From Mesostigma viride (taxonomy: Eukaryota; Streptophyta; Mesostigmatophyceae; Mesostigmatales; Mesostigmataceae), in the NCBI GenBank assembly GCA_009746045.1, contig RPFO01000645.1, positions 262,185-326,184 on the forward strand: DNA of 64,000 bases, given 5' to 3'. Within the stretch, counting starts at the first letter, position 1; each line of letters starts with the position of its first letter. A program made the position numbers and the translations under genes. Positions 1 through 11,078 of this stretch are shown piece by piece. Under the pieces are notes generated by a model, which searched no databases, was not told the DNA's origin, and was given only the letters and a program-made list of their open reading frames with translations.

Positions 1-144
1 CCTCTCCCTCTCCCTCTCCCTCTCCCTCTCCCTCTCCCTCTCCTCTCCCTCCCTCTCCCTCTCCCTCTCCCTCTCCCTCTCCCTCTCCCTCTCCCTCTCC
101 CTCTCCCTCTCCCTCTCCCTCTCCCTCTCCCTCTCCCTCTCCCT
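1..144. repeat. Pyrimidine hexamer microsatellite (CCCTCT)n
   Basis: Nearly perfect run of the hexamer from the first base of the window, with one slip near position 42. It lies just upstream of an exon acceptor at 184, so it is probably the end of an intron of the membrane-protein gene. Confidence 0.95.
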
Positions 145-184
145 GGGATGTGCACACATGCACACATGCGCAACCCCCATGCAG

Positions 185-2886
185 CTGTTCATGGAGGCTT
201 TCTACGGCGTCTCCCGCCTGCTTTGTCGCGCACCCAACGTGCGGGGCAGCTGCGTGGAAGGTGACGCGCTGCACACCCTCAACAGCATGATCGTCGTCGC
301 CTGCTTCTCCGCCCTGGTGCATTCCCTGGCGCGCATCAACACCCTGGATGTGCTGCGCCCCGTGTACAGCGTCGTGTTCTTTGCCGCGATTCTCCTCTTC
401 AGGTAGGCCGATGCTATCGTCCAGATGGTGCCGGGCGGCCCAGTCGTGATGAAACCATTTTTAGTAAACTGAGGTTTTATTAAATGTGTAGTAGATAGGC
501 AACTCATGGTTATGAGCCCCGGGTAGGTGCGGATGCAAGAATTAGGTGCGTGCATGCATGGATCCTGGTGCGGTCATTCCTTGGCAGGGCCTGCGAGTGC
601 AACTTGCTTCTACTGCCAGCATGTTCAAAGCGTTAGACACAGACGCTGTGCCGAGGTGTGGACAGCAACAAGCTCAAGGCATATGCATTTCTTTGTGTGT
701 AAGTCCCCAACTGGGCGTATACGTGGATACGTCTGCCATCAGCTTCTAAACATTAGGTGTTGTATGTATCGAAAGAGCCATGTTGAGATAGCGACCTGAC
801 GCTGTTGGTCAGGAAGGCACCACGGGTGAGTGTAGCAGGGGAACTTGGATGGTCGCCCCATCCCATCCTCCCTGCGTAATTGGTAGTCCCTTTTGGGGTA
901 GAGCTGCTTCGATGCCAGAAGAATAATGGAGAGGATTAGCATCGGCATGCGTTTGTCCATTATAGTGGAATATGTTCGTGATGCCTGCAATAATTACCTG
1001 TCAACAGGGAAAAAAGTGGACGTTCGACATGGACAACCCTGACCCACATAAGGTCTGCCTTACATGGCTCTACGCCTCCCCTTTCACCCACTGGTCATGC
1101 GTGGCCCTTATGCATATCATGTGTTTGCATGCCACCTGGCAGCTTGCTGGGGGGCGATGAGAGCATCGGGTCAGGCCTGGCCCCCAGCGTTGACAACATC
1201 GCGGACTGGCGTGCGTCGCAGGTCATCATCATGAGCGTGCTACTCGCCGTCAGCACGGTGCGCGCGCGCCAGCTGGCCGGTTGCTGCTCTTGACGTTTGT
1301 TGTGTTCGCATGTACCATTCTCCCCGGTGGTGTTCCTACGTAGAATGGCAACCCGGTCCGTTGCACCGCCACTGCGTGCTGACAGGGCGTGCGCGCTGCA
1401 TCACTATTTCTTCGAATCTCTGTACAGCTCGTGCTTGGCTTGTATGCCTTGATGCGAGCTGCTGGATGAGAAAATGGGTCCGGGGTGGGAAGGGCAATTG
1501 TTATTGGTCAGGTGATTGCATGAAGCGTACAAGGTAATAGAAAAACTGCCACGGCTGCCACTGCTGCCACTGCTGCCACTGCTGCCACTGCTGCCACTGC
1601 TGCCACTGCTGCCACTGCTGCCACTGCTGCCACTGCTGCCACTGCTGCCACTGCTGCCACTGCTGCCACTGCTGCCACTTCATGATCTCACTGCTGCCAC
1701 GGCTATCATCCGGCAGGCGGCGGGCATCTACCACATCGTCCACGCGGCGCTTTCACTGCCCTCCCGCGTCGAGATCGGCCTCTACATCGGCGCACTCGTG
1801 CTGGCCATCGGCGCCATGGAGTTCTCCTACTTCTACCTCTGGTGAGGGGGGGGAGGCGGGCACCCAACACTCATACTAGCGCACACGAGTTGTCCGTGCT
1901 GGTGCTGGTGCTGGCCATCGGCGCCATGGAGTTCCCCTTCTTCCTCAAGTGGGTGCGGGGGGGCACGCACACTCTAGGTCCTACATTTTTGGGGCCGGCC
2001 TGTTGGTGCTGGTTATATCATGCCCATGGAGTTCTCCTACATCATCTACCCGTGGTGCCTGGGGGCGGGGTGGAGGGCACACCGCACACAGGGGATTCCA
2101 TAGGTTTAGGTTTGGGGATTCCATGGATATTTCTGAGTGCTCATTGATACTTTATGCTTGGCAATCGCTGCTCATTGCAGAAGCGTCCACAGGAGTGCTT
2201 CATCGACCAGGTCTGACTCAATGGATGGGTCGCAGTGATGCATGCCCGAATCAGTGACGGTTGCCAGTGAGAGACACCACCCCAGGAACCACCAGGCAAA
2301 AACATGGTCCTTCCTGGGCAACAGCAGTCCTGCACAGCGATGCCAGCAAACCACTGAGCCAGGAACCGATTTTAACTGTATTTCTTGCACATGCAGCCAT
2401 TCATTTCCTTGCCCGGGCCTTGCTCAAGAAGCAGCATGTTACTTCACCATAACCCAGCCATAGAGAATAAGAAACATGTTACACACAAACCAGGCACTCA
2501 GGTTTATGCATGGGTGCATAGCGCCGGCACTTGATGTGTATCTGCCAATTACTTATAACAACATGTGGCTTCCCCCTATCACACCGTCCTTACGTAACAT
2601 GTATTTGTGTATAAAGCTGCCTGGCGGGCAGCGGCTCTTCTCCGAACATCCGTCAATTGTCGCATGCGCGTGCAGTCCTCCGCACATGCTTGTGGCATGG
2701 AACCAGTCTGGGTGCGTTCCCTATCTAAATATGCTGAATATGATTGTTTGATTATCGATCGGGTTGATGGCCATGCACACGGTTGCACCTGGCAGGGGGG
2801 AAGGGCTGCACCTGGCGTACTGGTTCCCCTTCTTCCTGGGTGCCTGCTTTGCCGCGTTCCCAACCTGGCCGTCCGCACTCGCACAG
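185..2886 (+). CDS. Unidentified multi-pass membrane protein, partial (four exons seen)
   Basis: Exons that join in frame with good sites: 185-402, 1143-1257, 1717-1841 and 2796-2886. Acceptors are CAG in all four; donors are GTAGGC, GTGCGC, GTGAGG and, for the last, a possible GC donor (GCAAGT). The phases match at every junction. The joined peptide is very hydrophobic, with about five likely membrane spans, for example the stretches around SMIVVACFSALVHSLA, VYSVVFFAAILLF, SQVIIMSVLLAVS, GLYIGALVLAIGAMEFSYFY and WFPFFLGACFAAF. A soluble loop holds GGDESIGSGLAPSVDN. The 5' end lies outside the window; the 3' end was not found, although an open frame runs on to 3369. I do not recognise the family. 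The exon model is firm for exons 1-3 and tentative for exon 4. Confidence 0.65.
1552..1680. repeat. 9-bp minisatellite (ACTGCTGCC)n
   Basis: About fourteen near-perfect 9-bp units directly before the acceptor of the third membrane-protein exon, so it forms the polypyrimidine-rich end of that intron. Confidence 0.95.
1797..2070 (+). repeat. Tandem duplication of an exon's 3' part
   Basis: The last ~45 bases of exon 1717-1841, coding LAIGAMEFSYFY, recur at about 1909-1957 (LAIGAMEFPFFLKW) and, more decayed, at about 2002-2055. Each copy is followed by a G-rich segment resembling the donor. The copies lie within what is otherwise an intron. Confidence 0.7.
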
Positions 2887-2889
2887 GCA

Positions 2890-5035
2890 AGTTGCACTTC
2901 GGTGTTGTCGTGGGCGAGCCAGTGCTCAGTGACGTGCGCCACTGCTTCCCATGCAGAAGTGCATGGAAGGCAGTACCAGGACCTCTGCCGAAGCTCCGGG
3001 AGCATGGAACTGCACCATAGATGCACAACTTGTCTATGTAGAGTGAAAGTTTCTCCGCCTTATCTCTCCACCGTGGGCCACCCCCTTCACATGGGAAGGC
3101 CAGTGGGGAACAAGCTAGCTTGGCATGGACATAATTCAAAGGGAAGCTATACAATAGTGTGTAGCTGTGCGCAGGTCGTCCGTGGTCTGCGGCTTCGGAT
3201 ACTCTGCACACCCATATATGCATGGCGGACTCCGATAGCTTGCATGAGCGGGGGGCATGAGGTGCTGCTTTGGATTCTTTTACATGGCAGTACCATGATT
3301 GACACCTATACCTGTACACTGTGCCCAATTCCACTACCTCTCTTTCACGCGGACCCCGACCATGCCTAGCTTTGCTTCACATACGGGTAGATTCACAGCG
3401 TTTGCCATTAATGGTACCTAGTATAGTGAACTGGCTCTTGTCAAGGGCTGGGCTACGTAAGCACTGCAAACCTAATTGGGACCACGCCGGTCATTGAACA
3501 AAGGACACGTTGATGACAATGGCAAGAGAGCAACGCTGGGACAGACATGCACTATACATCATTGCTTATTTTCTTACAGAAGTGCATGCACTGCCATACC
3601 TATAGAAAGGGATCTGAAAAAATTGTCCGATGCATCCACATCTAGGTGGTGCTATGTGGCCATGTATGGAGACGATCATGATTGCATTCAGTTTGTTGTT
3701 GGTGGTGCCAAGCTGTCAAATAGATTGATTGATCTATGAACTGTGTTGACGACCCTGTCACACGTATCCTGCATCAATCGCATTTGTTTGATCCCCCATG
3801 CATCCACTGCTGTGTTGGCCCATGTGCAGGGTTTCTCTCTCGGTGTCATGACGCAGGGCCTTGCTAGCCAGGGATACGCCATCTTCTTGGATGGCTGAGG
3901 CCAGCTGTGGGAGACTATCATGCACTAGCTGTATACAGCCATTTTAATTTCTATAAACATGTGCACGGCCTGGGCACCGCACCGCCTGGGGCTCTAGGTG
4001 ATGGAACCAGGAAACGATAACCATGTGTTGACCAATGATCGGGAAACCAGATACGGGCTTGGCATTGCGAGGGCGTATACAAGGGATACTCGTGTCAATT
4101 GTATCCTGCCAGCAAGCTCGCATTCATTGACCGGTGCAGCTAGTTAGCCACATTACAGTATCGAAACTCAGTTTTTAAACTTTCACGACATGTGACGAAA
4201 GTACGATGGAACGGAGATGGAGCCGAAAGGAGTGCACCTGAATGCACGTGTACCCACCGCTATAAACAGCAAGACACGCACCAGCACACTAAATGCGTGA
4301 AATAGCTCAGCATGATGTTACCCTAATTTCAAAGCTTATTTTGGTTCAATGCATACATGTCTATCGGTAACTAAAACCGAACTGACTTGAACATTTGCAA
4401 GAGATAAATTGTTGCTCACGTTGCCTAGACAAGCCATGCTGCAGCACATGCATGGGCGCCTTACTATACGTACAGAACATACGACACGGATAACGACGTC
4501 AAAATGCCGTGAGTTGGCGCACATGGCTGCGGCGCGCGCATCCACAGATATCGACACTATGTTTTATAGGCTGAGTATAATTGAAGCAGTCGGTCGCGGT
4601 GAGTGCACCACAGTCCAAAGGTTCAATGTTGCACAAGTGTACACGCACACATACGCCGCAAAATCATGGATACAGCTATGCGCGAACCTCTCCCCTTGTG
4701 TTACAGGACATTACCGTTTCGTCTTAATGTCGACCGTTAAGTGCTCCAATATCAACTAGACGATGATCATATCGGAGAACTATTCATGTCCCCGAACTCA
4801 TGTATCCGAGCGTTTGTGTGTAGTACACACAAATGAACCGCGTGCAGGATACTACAGCAGATATAAGCGAAATATGGTGAAAGCAAAGCATTACTCGATC
4901 TCTTGTGTGCAAAATTGGTCCCCCGCCCGGCGTCAGTGACTAGTAATGTACGTCAGCGCGCGCGCGGCAGCAGGCCGGTCTCGACCGGACTCAAGCCGGC
5001 TGCTGGCATGCTCCACATCATAACTAGTGGTCAGT
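2890..5035. other. No gene recognised
   Basis: Both strands were read. Open frames here are short and show no family motif. An imperfect inverted repeat lies at about 4967-5007 (CAGCAGGCCGG against CCGGCTGCTG). Confidence 0.5.
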
Positions 5036-5039
5036 AATG

Positions 5040-5187
5040 ACTAATATGTGGTCACCGTCAGGAGATCTATATGGTCGCCATCGTCGAATTTGGTAATAGA
5101 TACGGTAAAGACAAGATAACGGCAGGCTCGAGCTACCATGGTCCGGATGCTCCCGACTTCTGGCCTGCGCTGGTTGATAGATACGAT
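5040..5187 (+). repeat. Dispersed repeat family A, copy 1
   Basis: Shares the core GATAACGGCAGGCTCGAGCT, then CCATGGTCCGGAT and TTCTGGCCTGCGCTGGTTG, with copies near 8.6, 9.7, 23.9 and 60.7 kb. This copy is cut by the LINE insertion that starts at 5203. It is about 150 bp long and has no coding capacity; it could be a SINE or a short DNA element. Confidence 0.75.
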
Positions 5188-5202
5188 AAATATGAGCATC
5201 CA

Positions 5203-6343
5203 ATATGAGCATACAATTGCTCCAGGAGACACCCGACGGTCAAGGACTTCTCGGCAAATTGATTACATCGTACGCCTACATTCCAGCATTTCAATGTCAC
5301 CGCATTCGAGTGGTCCCGTGGTCACTGTCACAGGCGTGCATGTTACCCTTGGACCCCACCACAGTGATACGCGACACCACATGGCTACATGTTGGCAAAG
5401 GGCGACTGGACACGCTTGCTCTAGACCCGCTAGAATTTGGGTGGGTCCTCACATCTGGCGGCACCCCCATGACGAAGTGCCTTTTCGAGTACACGGCAGA
5501 CTGGGGATACCGGCTACTTCTACATAAAAATCATAGGATGCACCCGGGTCGCCTGCGCTGGCACCCCGAGTGGCCGGGCTACACCTGGATCAAGAACATT
5601 ACCTTGGCAGTTGATCACCCATTGGTTGACAAACGGGCCACCGACGTCCAGCACCTGCTTATGCATCGGGCCATCGGGGTCAATTCCCAATTGCACCACC
5701 GGTACTCCCACGCGGCGGCGTGCTTATGCAACTTTCCAGATGAAACAATTGAGCACAGATTTCTGGACTGCCAACTCGCCGGGGTTTGGCAATGGCTGCT
5801 GGGTATATGGGCCAAGTGGATGGCTATTACAGCTCCCCCCACCACCGTCACACTATCTACGGTTATTTTCGGCATCACGGGATTACGGGACGCGAGCCTC
5901 ACAGCCAACCAGATGGCATGGATATGGCTACGCACGACGATGCTTCACACCATATGGCAAGTTCGCAACGAGACCGTATTCACGTTACGTGCCGCGTACA
6001 CGAGAGGTGCCGTGGTCCGCCGGTTTATCTCCTCTTGGAACCTGGCTATGCGTCGTTACTGGCTCCTGGCGACGGAACAACACAAAGTATGGGACCCGGG
6101 CCCTAACAATGACACCCCCAGCCCCCTGGAAGTCTTCCATGCACTCATGGGCATGAACCAGGTCTTTACACGTATGCCGGATGACGATATATCTACAGTA
6201 CAATGGCTACCTTGGTCGCAGGGCGCGCCTTATTAATGCGGGCACCCCAATTTAGGCAAAACTAGGCATTTCAGGCTATTTTTGGCATAACTGGGTCACC
6301 TTAACTGTTATATGGAAATAAACTAACACCCATTTCACCGGAA
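5203..6343 (+). mobile_element. 5'-truncated LINE (non-LTR retrotransposon), ORF2 C-terminus
   Basis: The open frame 5205-6236 (343 aa) carries the zf-RVT zinc-binding module typical of the C-terminal part of plant-type LINE reverse transcriptases: CLCNFPDETIEHRFLDC, followed by VWQWL. It is followed by about 105 bp of 3' UTR. A perfect 15-bp direct repeat, AAATATGAGCATCCA, flanks it at 5188-5202 and 6344-6358, which is a target-site duplication. The polymerase domain itself is missing, as expected for 5' truncation on insertion. The frame is open, so the insertion is probably young. Confidence 0.88.
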
Positions 6344-6892
6344 AAATATGAGCATCCAGACGCCACTGTGCCATTTCATGAATATGACATGAAAAATGCC
6401 CTTGGGGCTCGGATCGAACAATCGAGTTCAATCCCTGCCCGCGCTCTGGCCCGCACGAAAATCATGCAACTGCCGCGTGATGCACCCCGACGTAGAACCC
6501 TAAACCGCCAGCTCCGAGGGACACGTGTCAATGGCAGCGGGCAGACAAATACCTGTTCACTCGTCGTATTGTTCGGCGACACGTGGTTCTAAAGTGAACC
6601 TGCAGCTTCGAGACAGTCCCCGCGCAAGAATGCTGGAAAACCCTGGGTGAGAGCAGTTATTTACGTCTTTGTCTTTCCATTTTTTATGGTGACCGATCAC
6701 CCATGGCTCTGCCGCCCACTTTTGAACAGTTCGTGACTTGGTTCGTGATGTTACGAAAATTGATTCGTCCGAGGATGGCTTTACTGCAATGAGCTTTTTT
6801 CTTAGGTACCGGGGAATGAGCACCCGCGCCCTGTCTGGTTCTTGGGCCTACATCGTAACCGAGCATGGTATGGTAGCACGTACCTGCCCTTA

Positions 6893-8249
6893 ATGTCGGA
6901 AAGGGAGTTCAACACCGCTAGTAACAAGACGGCACCCTTTGGACAGGCACGTGGGTGTTCTCTTTGTGGTGCACCAGCGGTGCGAGGTCAATTGCAGGAT
7001 GTGTTTAAAGTATTCGTCTGCCACGCATGTCGGGCGTCACGCGAGGGGGACTACTCCCTCATTACGAAAAGCACTGCAAAGGAAGAGTACCTTTTGACAG
7101 ACAAAGACTTGGCCTCGCTAAACTTTGTAAGCAAACCAAACCCCCAAAACAAAGAGTGGAGCAATATGCGGCTGTACCTGCGTCTGCAAGTGAAAGCCCT
7201 ATCCGATGAACGGTATGGAGCAGGGCAGCTGGAGCTGGAAAAAGAGCGGCAATTGCAGTCCAAATTTGAGCGTGCAATGAAACGAAGGAAAAAAGAATCC
7301 GAAAAGAAAGGAGACACAAGGACGCCCAAGGCCCAGAAGATTGCCGAGGAGTTGGCTCGAGCGGATGAGACTGCCCATGTGCATTCCTATGAAGGTATGC
7401 ACTCCAGGTCATCTGCTTTCAGCAACGAACCCTGCATGTTCCGCGGCTGTTTACTATTTATCCTTCGTCCCAGCTGAATGGGGTTTCATGTGGGCTGGCC
7501 TGCGGTCCTGTCCAGTAACCTGTCAGGTTGCCTTCATACAGCACTCCGAGAAGGGTTAGGCACGAGGAATGCACTGGGATAACAGACGTTCATTTGCAAG
7601 CAGCAGGTAGCCCCCTTATCCATCCAAGTAGCTTCCTCATGCACCCCCCCATCTAGGCCTAGCATGCCCCCCACCCCCCCCTGCCCCTCAACGCCCTTGT
7701 ACAACTTCAATTCTATCCCCCGCGTCCTGTGGTCATGTTTGCTGCCACATACATCACTTTGCTGCCACACGCATCGCTCACGTACAGCTTCATGCCCGCT
7801 AGAGCCCTGGGTGTAGCCTGGCCCAGCTGGTACAGCACGTCTGGACTAGTAGCATCCAAGACCTGCCCCGTATGCCTAGGCTTCGCGAGGGCTACCCCTC
7901 GTTCGACAGGGGGTCGGGTCGGCCCGGGCTAGGCCATGCCAACCTTTGTTGTGCCTGATCTGTGCAGTTTATTAACTTGTTCTGCACATCAAGTGTTAGG
8001 TCCATCTCATGCCAGGTTGTTCTTTCAAGTCTAAATGTAGGGGTGCCTGACTTGTCTCTTTGTTTGCTGAAGCATGAATCGTGCATAGCTATACTTGCAC
8101 TCGAAGACTTGTATATCTTGACACCGTCATTCATCTTCTTGACTGATTCGCTACGCTCGACAGGTGATGGGGAGATGGTTGATGATGAGGCCGGTCTGTG
8201 GAAGAAGACGTGTGCGTGCGGGATGACAATCACGTACGAGAAGCTGTGA
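6893..8249 (+). CDS. XPA: XPA/Rad14-like nucleotide excision repair protein
   Basis: Two exons, 6893-7394 and 8164-8249, joined by donor GTATGC and acceptor CGACAG in phase 1; the joined frame is 195 aa and ends ITYEKL-stop. XPA verifies DNA damage and scaffolds RPA, TFIIH and ERCC1-XPF in the nucleus. The zinc finger reads C22-x2-C25-x17-C43-x2-C46, the same spacing as human XPA C105/C108/C126/C129. After it come DYSLITKSTAKEEYLLTDKD, FVSKPNPQNKEWSNMRLYLR and a Lys/Arg-rich helix (about 115-140), matching the XPA DNA-binding domain in order. The C-terminus LWKKTCACG then TYEKL matches the human end (KTCTMCG then TYEKM), but the last Cys pair is C-x1-C rather than C-x2-C. ATG 6893 is the first in-frame ATG; an AG at 6807 after a T-rich tract could mark an acceptor of an earlier exon. 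The N-terminus is shorter than in animals. It converges with the methyltransferase gene. Confidence 0.92.
7395..8163 (+). other. Intron of the XPA-like gene
   Basis: 769-bp intron with GTATGC donor and CAG acceptor. Splicing joins GAA-G to GT-GAT and restores the family's C-terminal motif. No other coding signal was seen inside it. Confidence 0.85.
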
Positions 8250-8535
8250 GAGATGATCACCCGTCCAACAGTGTCGGTGACAGGGGCACACGGGACCGAT
8301 TGCCAAGCCTCCCACTTGCCTGAGCTGATTATCATCACGAGCTTTAGCGCCAAAGCGCGCTTAACATCGCTCCAGAGCATGCACGCAGATATAGCATCTT
8401 TACGGTGGTTTTACATCATCTGATTGGGCATATATTGCTCGGTCCACAGTGAGCACGGACGATACATTGCAATATCCATGTATATAGTTAGCAAACAGCC
8501 AAATACCATGTGAATTATGGATATGGGTAGATAAC

Positions 8536-8672
8536 TAGGCTACACAGTTCCATCTCCATTCATATCCATCATCCTGAATGACTCCAAAACGCGGATAAGA
8601 TAACGGCGAGCTCGAGTGACCATGGTCCGGATCGATAAACTCCAGATTTCTGGCATGCACTGGTTGTCTCAC
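8536..8672 (+). repeat. Dispersed repeat family A, copy 2
   Basis: Begins near CCATCTCCATTCATATCCAT and runs through GATAACGGCGAGCTCGAG to CTGGTTGTCTC. It is diverged from the copies at 23.8 and 60.7 kb. Confidence 0.75.
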
Positions 8673-8974
8673 ATTGCAGAGATAGGAATCCCCTGCACGC
8701 ATATCGGTGTGTTAGCTCCTGCCGACCGTTGCATTGTGCTGCGATCGATATCTTGGTTTTGGTTTAATTTTCTCTGTGTGCAGCTTTTCTCGGACATTTG
8801 GAAGCATGCATGTGCCAGGCTGACGTAAATTGACTGACATGACCCGTAATGCTGGTAGCTCCATGGATTGAGCTGTAATTCCTCGTGCTAAGTGGGGTAC
8901 TTATTTCCATCGAGGGTGATTCCTTCCTTTTAATGGCCTTAGAGGGATCAGCGATTGCAGCAGTTGTTCTTATA

Positions 8975-9205
8975 TTTTTAAAAAATAATTAATCAAATTA
9001 TGAACATGAAGTCCTCCGTGGGGACATCATGTAGCACATATCCCCTTGCGATATGGACGGAGGAGAGTGAAGCCGCAAAACCTGAATAAGCTCACTCTGA
9101 GCTAATCTAGAAAAAAACTAACTACTCTACTCAAGCGCCCCTACCTCCTGGGGGGGGAGGCAGAGCTTGCCCACAGCGGCTGGCGTGTGGGCCTGTGCAT
9201 TCAAT
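8975..9205 (-). mobile_element. LINE 3' end fragment (ORF2 tail and 3' UTR)
   Basis: On the minus strand this reads as the Pro/Lys-rich end of the same ORF2 seen at 9.9-10.2 and 62.4 kb, then a 3' UTR with the ATGTGCTACATGATGTCCCC-type box and an AT-rich tail. No more than the last ~230 bp survives. Confidence 0.75.
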
Positions 9206-9403
9206 TACAACTGGACATATTCGATCCTGGCCGCTAGGAACACCTGCATGCCCTAGCTGATCATGCGAGGTTGTCTTTCTAGCTAGCTAGGTCTCGATAT
9301 AGGTTAGCAAGCCGTAATTTGTCCACGGCTACAGTCTACACATACCTTTTCTTGTAGCCCTTTCGTGTATATGTGTATGCCTTCCCTCTTTTCCTTAGAA
9401 CTT

Positions 9404-9472
9404 AGTTTTTTTTTTTTTTTTGGTCGGTAGTGGTGTATGTGCGTGTGTGTATGTGCATGTGTGTGTGTGTGT
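9404..9472. repeat. Poly-T tract and (TG)n microsatellite
   Basis: About 17 T residues followed after a short gap by an interrupted TG run. No promoter or gene is evident nearby. Confidence 0.9.
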
Positions 9473-9649
9473 TTTCCCTATCAACCTTTCTTGTTACCCT
9501 CTGTCTCCCTCCATGCAGGTCTTCCTAGAGGTAGCCACGCGGCTCCCGCGGCCTTATAATTCGCGTCTTTGAACCTCTCAGAGAACTACCCTAGTCCTTC
9601 CATGGCGTTGGATCGCCATACGTCCAGGCGTAGTTGTCTCGACTTCATA

Positions 9650-9830
9650 GATCCACCTCCATTCATTTATATTCTGCGTTGGTTGTCTCCTTGATATTCC
9701 ATCATCCCGGGTGAACGACTCGACATGCAAATGCGGAACTAAGATAACAGCAGGTGACATAAATCGAGCTGCCATGATCCGGATTCTTCAGGATTTCTGG
9801 CTTGCACTGGTTGTCTCTTTGATATGTGGA
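9650..9830 (+). repeat. Dispersed repeat family A, copy 3
   Basis: Same core as the other copies, but with an internal extra segment at about 9672-9700 that itself resembles the family's 3' end (GGTTGTCTCCTTGATAT), suggesting one copy inserted in or recombined with another. Confidence 0.7.
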
Positions 9831-9924
9831 GACTAGAGTCAGTTTTGGATAGCTTGGGATAAGATCGTACCATATGCACGGCGGCCAGTTTAATTATATA
9901 CATTTGATGCTATATTCTGACCTG

Positions 9925-10300
9925 GCCTGGCCCCAAGGACATTCCCAAAAGGGTAGGGAAACCTGTCACGAACTACGTTCAGATGTTGCTGGACGACCTA
10001 GTGGTCCCAGCCCAGTTTGAGCACCGCATCCACTCTCTCTCCCGTCTTTGGACTGCCATGCAGGACAAGACGCGGTGGAAGAAGATTGTCAAGGCGCACA
10101 CGCCCGACCCTGTGGGCAAGCCACCTCCCCCCAAGCGGAGGAGGCGTTTTGATGATGAGTAGTGCAGTTAGGATTTTCTAGATAGAGTTAGGATAGTTCG
10201 ATCACGCGGCTTCCTCCACCCCACCCATCATGAAATATGTGCTACATGACCTCCCCACGGAGGCATGTTATAATTTAATTTTTAATTTAATATTCTGAAC
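9925..10300 (+). mobile_element. LINE 3' end fragment (ORF2 C-terminus, 3' UTR and AT tail)
   Basis: The frame to the stop at 10160-10162 reads LLDDLVVPAQFEHRIHSLSR, then LWTAMQDKTRWKKIVKAH and the Pro/Lys-rich end PPPKRRRRFDDE. A 3' UTR with a CTCCCCACGGAGGCATG hairpin and a TTTAATTTAAT tail follows. The same protein end occurs in reverse at 62.37-62.54 kb. The region upstream of about 9925 is lost. Confidence 0.82.
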
Positions 10301-11078
10301 TTAATTCTGAATTTAATATTATGAGTCTGCACACGTAGGTCAGATCATGCATTGAACATGTTTTGCATCCTGCACAGCTGTAGTCAGTTGTTCAAAGATT
10401 TAATTTGTAATCATGCATGCATTAACTAGCTTTAAAAGAAAATGATCATCAAAACTATTCGATCAATTCTAGTTCAATTCATTCACATACCTAAAGCTCG
10501 ATTCTGTATAAAATATCAAGGGAGCTCTGGGAGAGTAATTGCACTGCAGGGTCGTGCATTCACGGGATACATGGTCGTCAGAAACGGGATACATGCATGC
10601 ACAAACGTACTTTAATTTGATATAGGCACATCAGCTATCGAATATTTATGCGCCGACAGCTCAAGAAGCTAGAGGGCCCAGGGACCACGTATACCCCCTA
10701 GTCTCTCATTGCACCTTGAATGTGCAGGCTCTATTTAATTGTATTGATAAATTGATTGATTGACGCTCGCTCCGCAGCTACCTACGCTACATACTTCACA
10801 TTATACCTACATTTGAAGTTACGTACTTATGCTCACGTACGTACTTATGCTCACGTGAGCATAAGTACCCAGGGAAATGAAGATGGGATGGGGTGGATGG
10901 TGTAGCTATCTAATTCCTAGTTACATACAGGGTTGGGCGGGCACCACGGCCCGAATCGTTATGCCTGCCAAACGTGGTCACACGCGGAGCCCCCACCAGC
11001 TGGGGGGTGTTCTATATGCTATAGATAGAGACATAAAAAGTTCACGTCCCCGGATATGGTGGATTTACGTTCAAGTGA
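10301..11078. other. AT-rich intergenic DNA, no gene recognised
   Basis: Lies between the convergent XPA-like gene and the 3' end of the methyltransferase gene. It contains a tandem of CTCACGTACGTACTTATG-type sequence at about 10829-10860 but no credible coding frame. Confidence 0.5.

Noticed and set aside
6405-6445. Second tRNA-like B box (GAGTTCAATCCC)
   Set aside because: No matching upstream A box or clover-leaf pairing was found.
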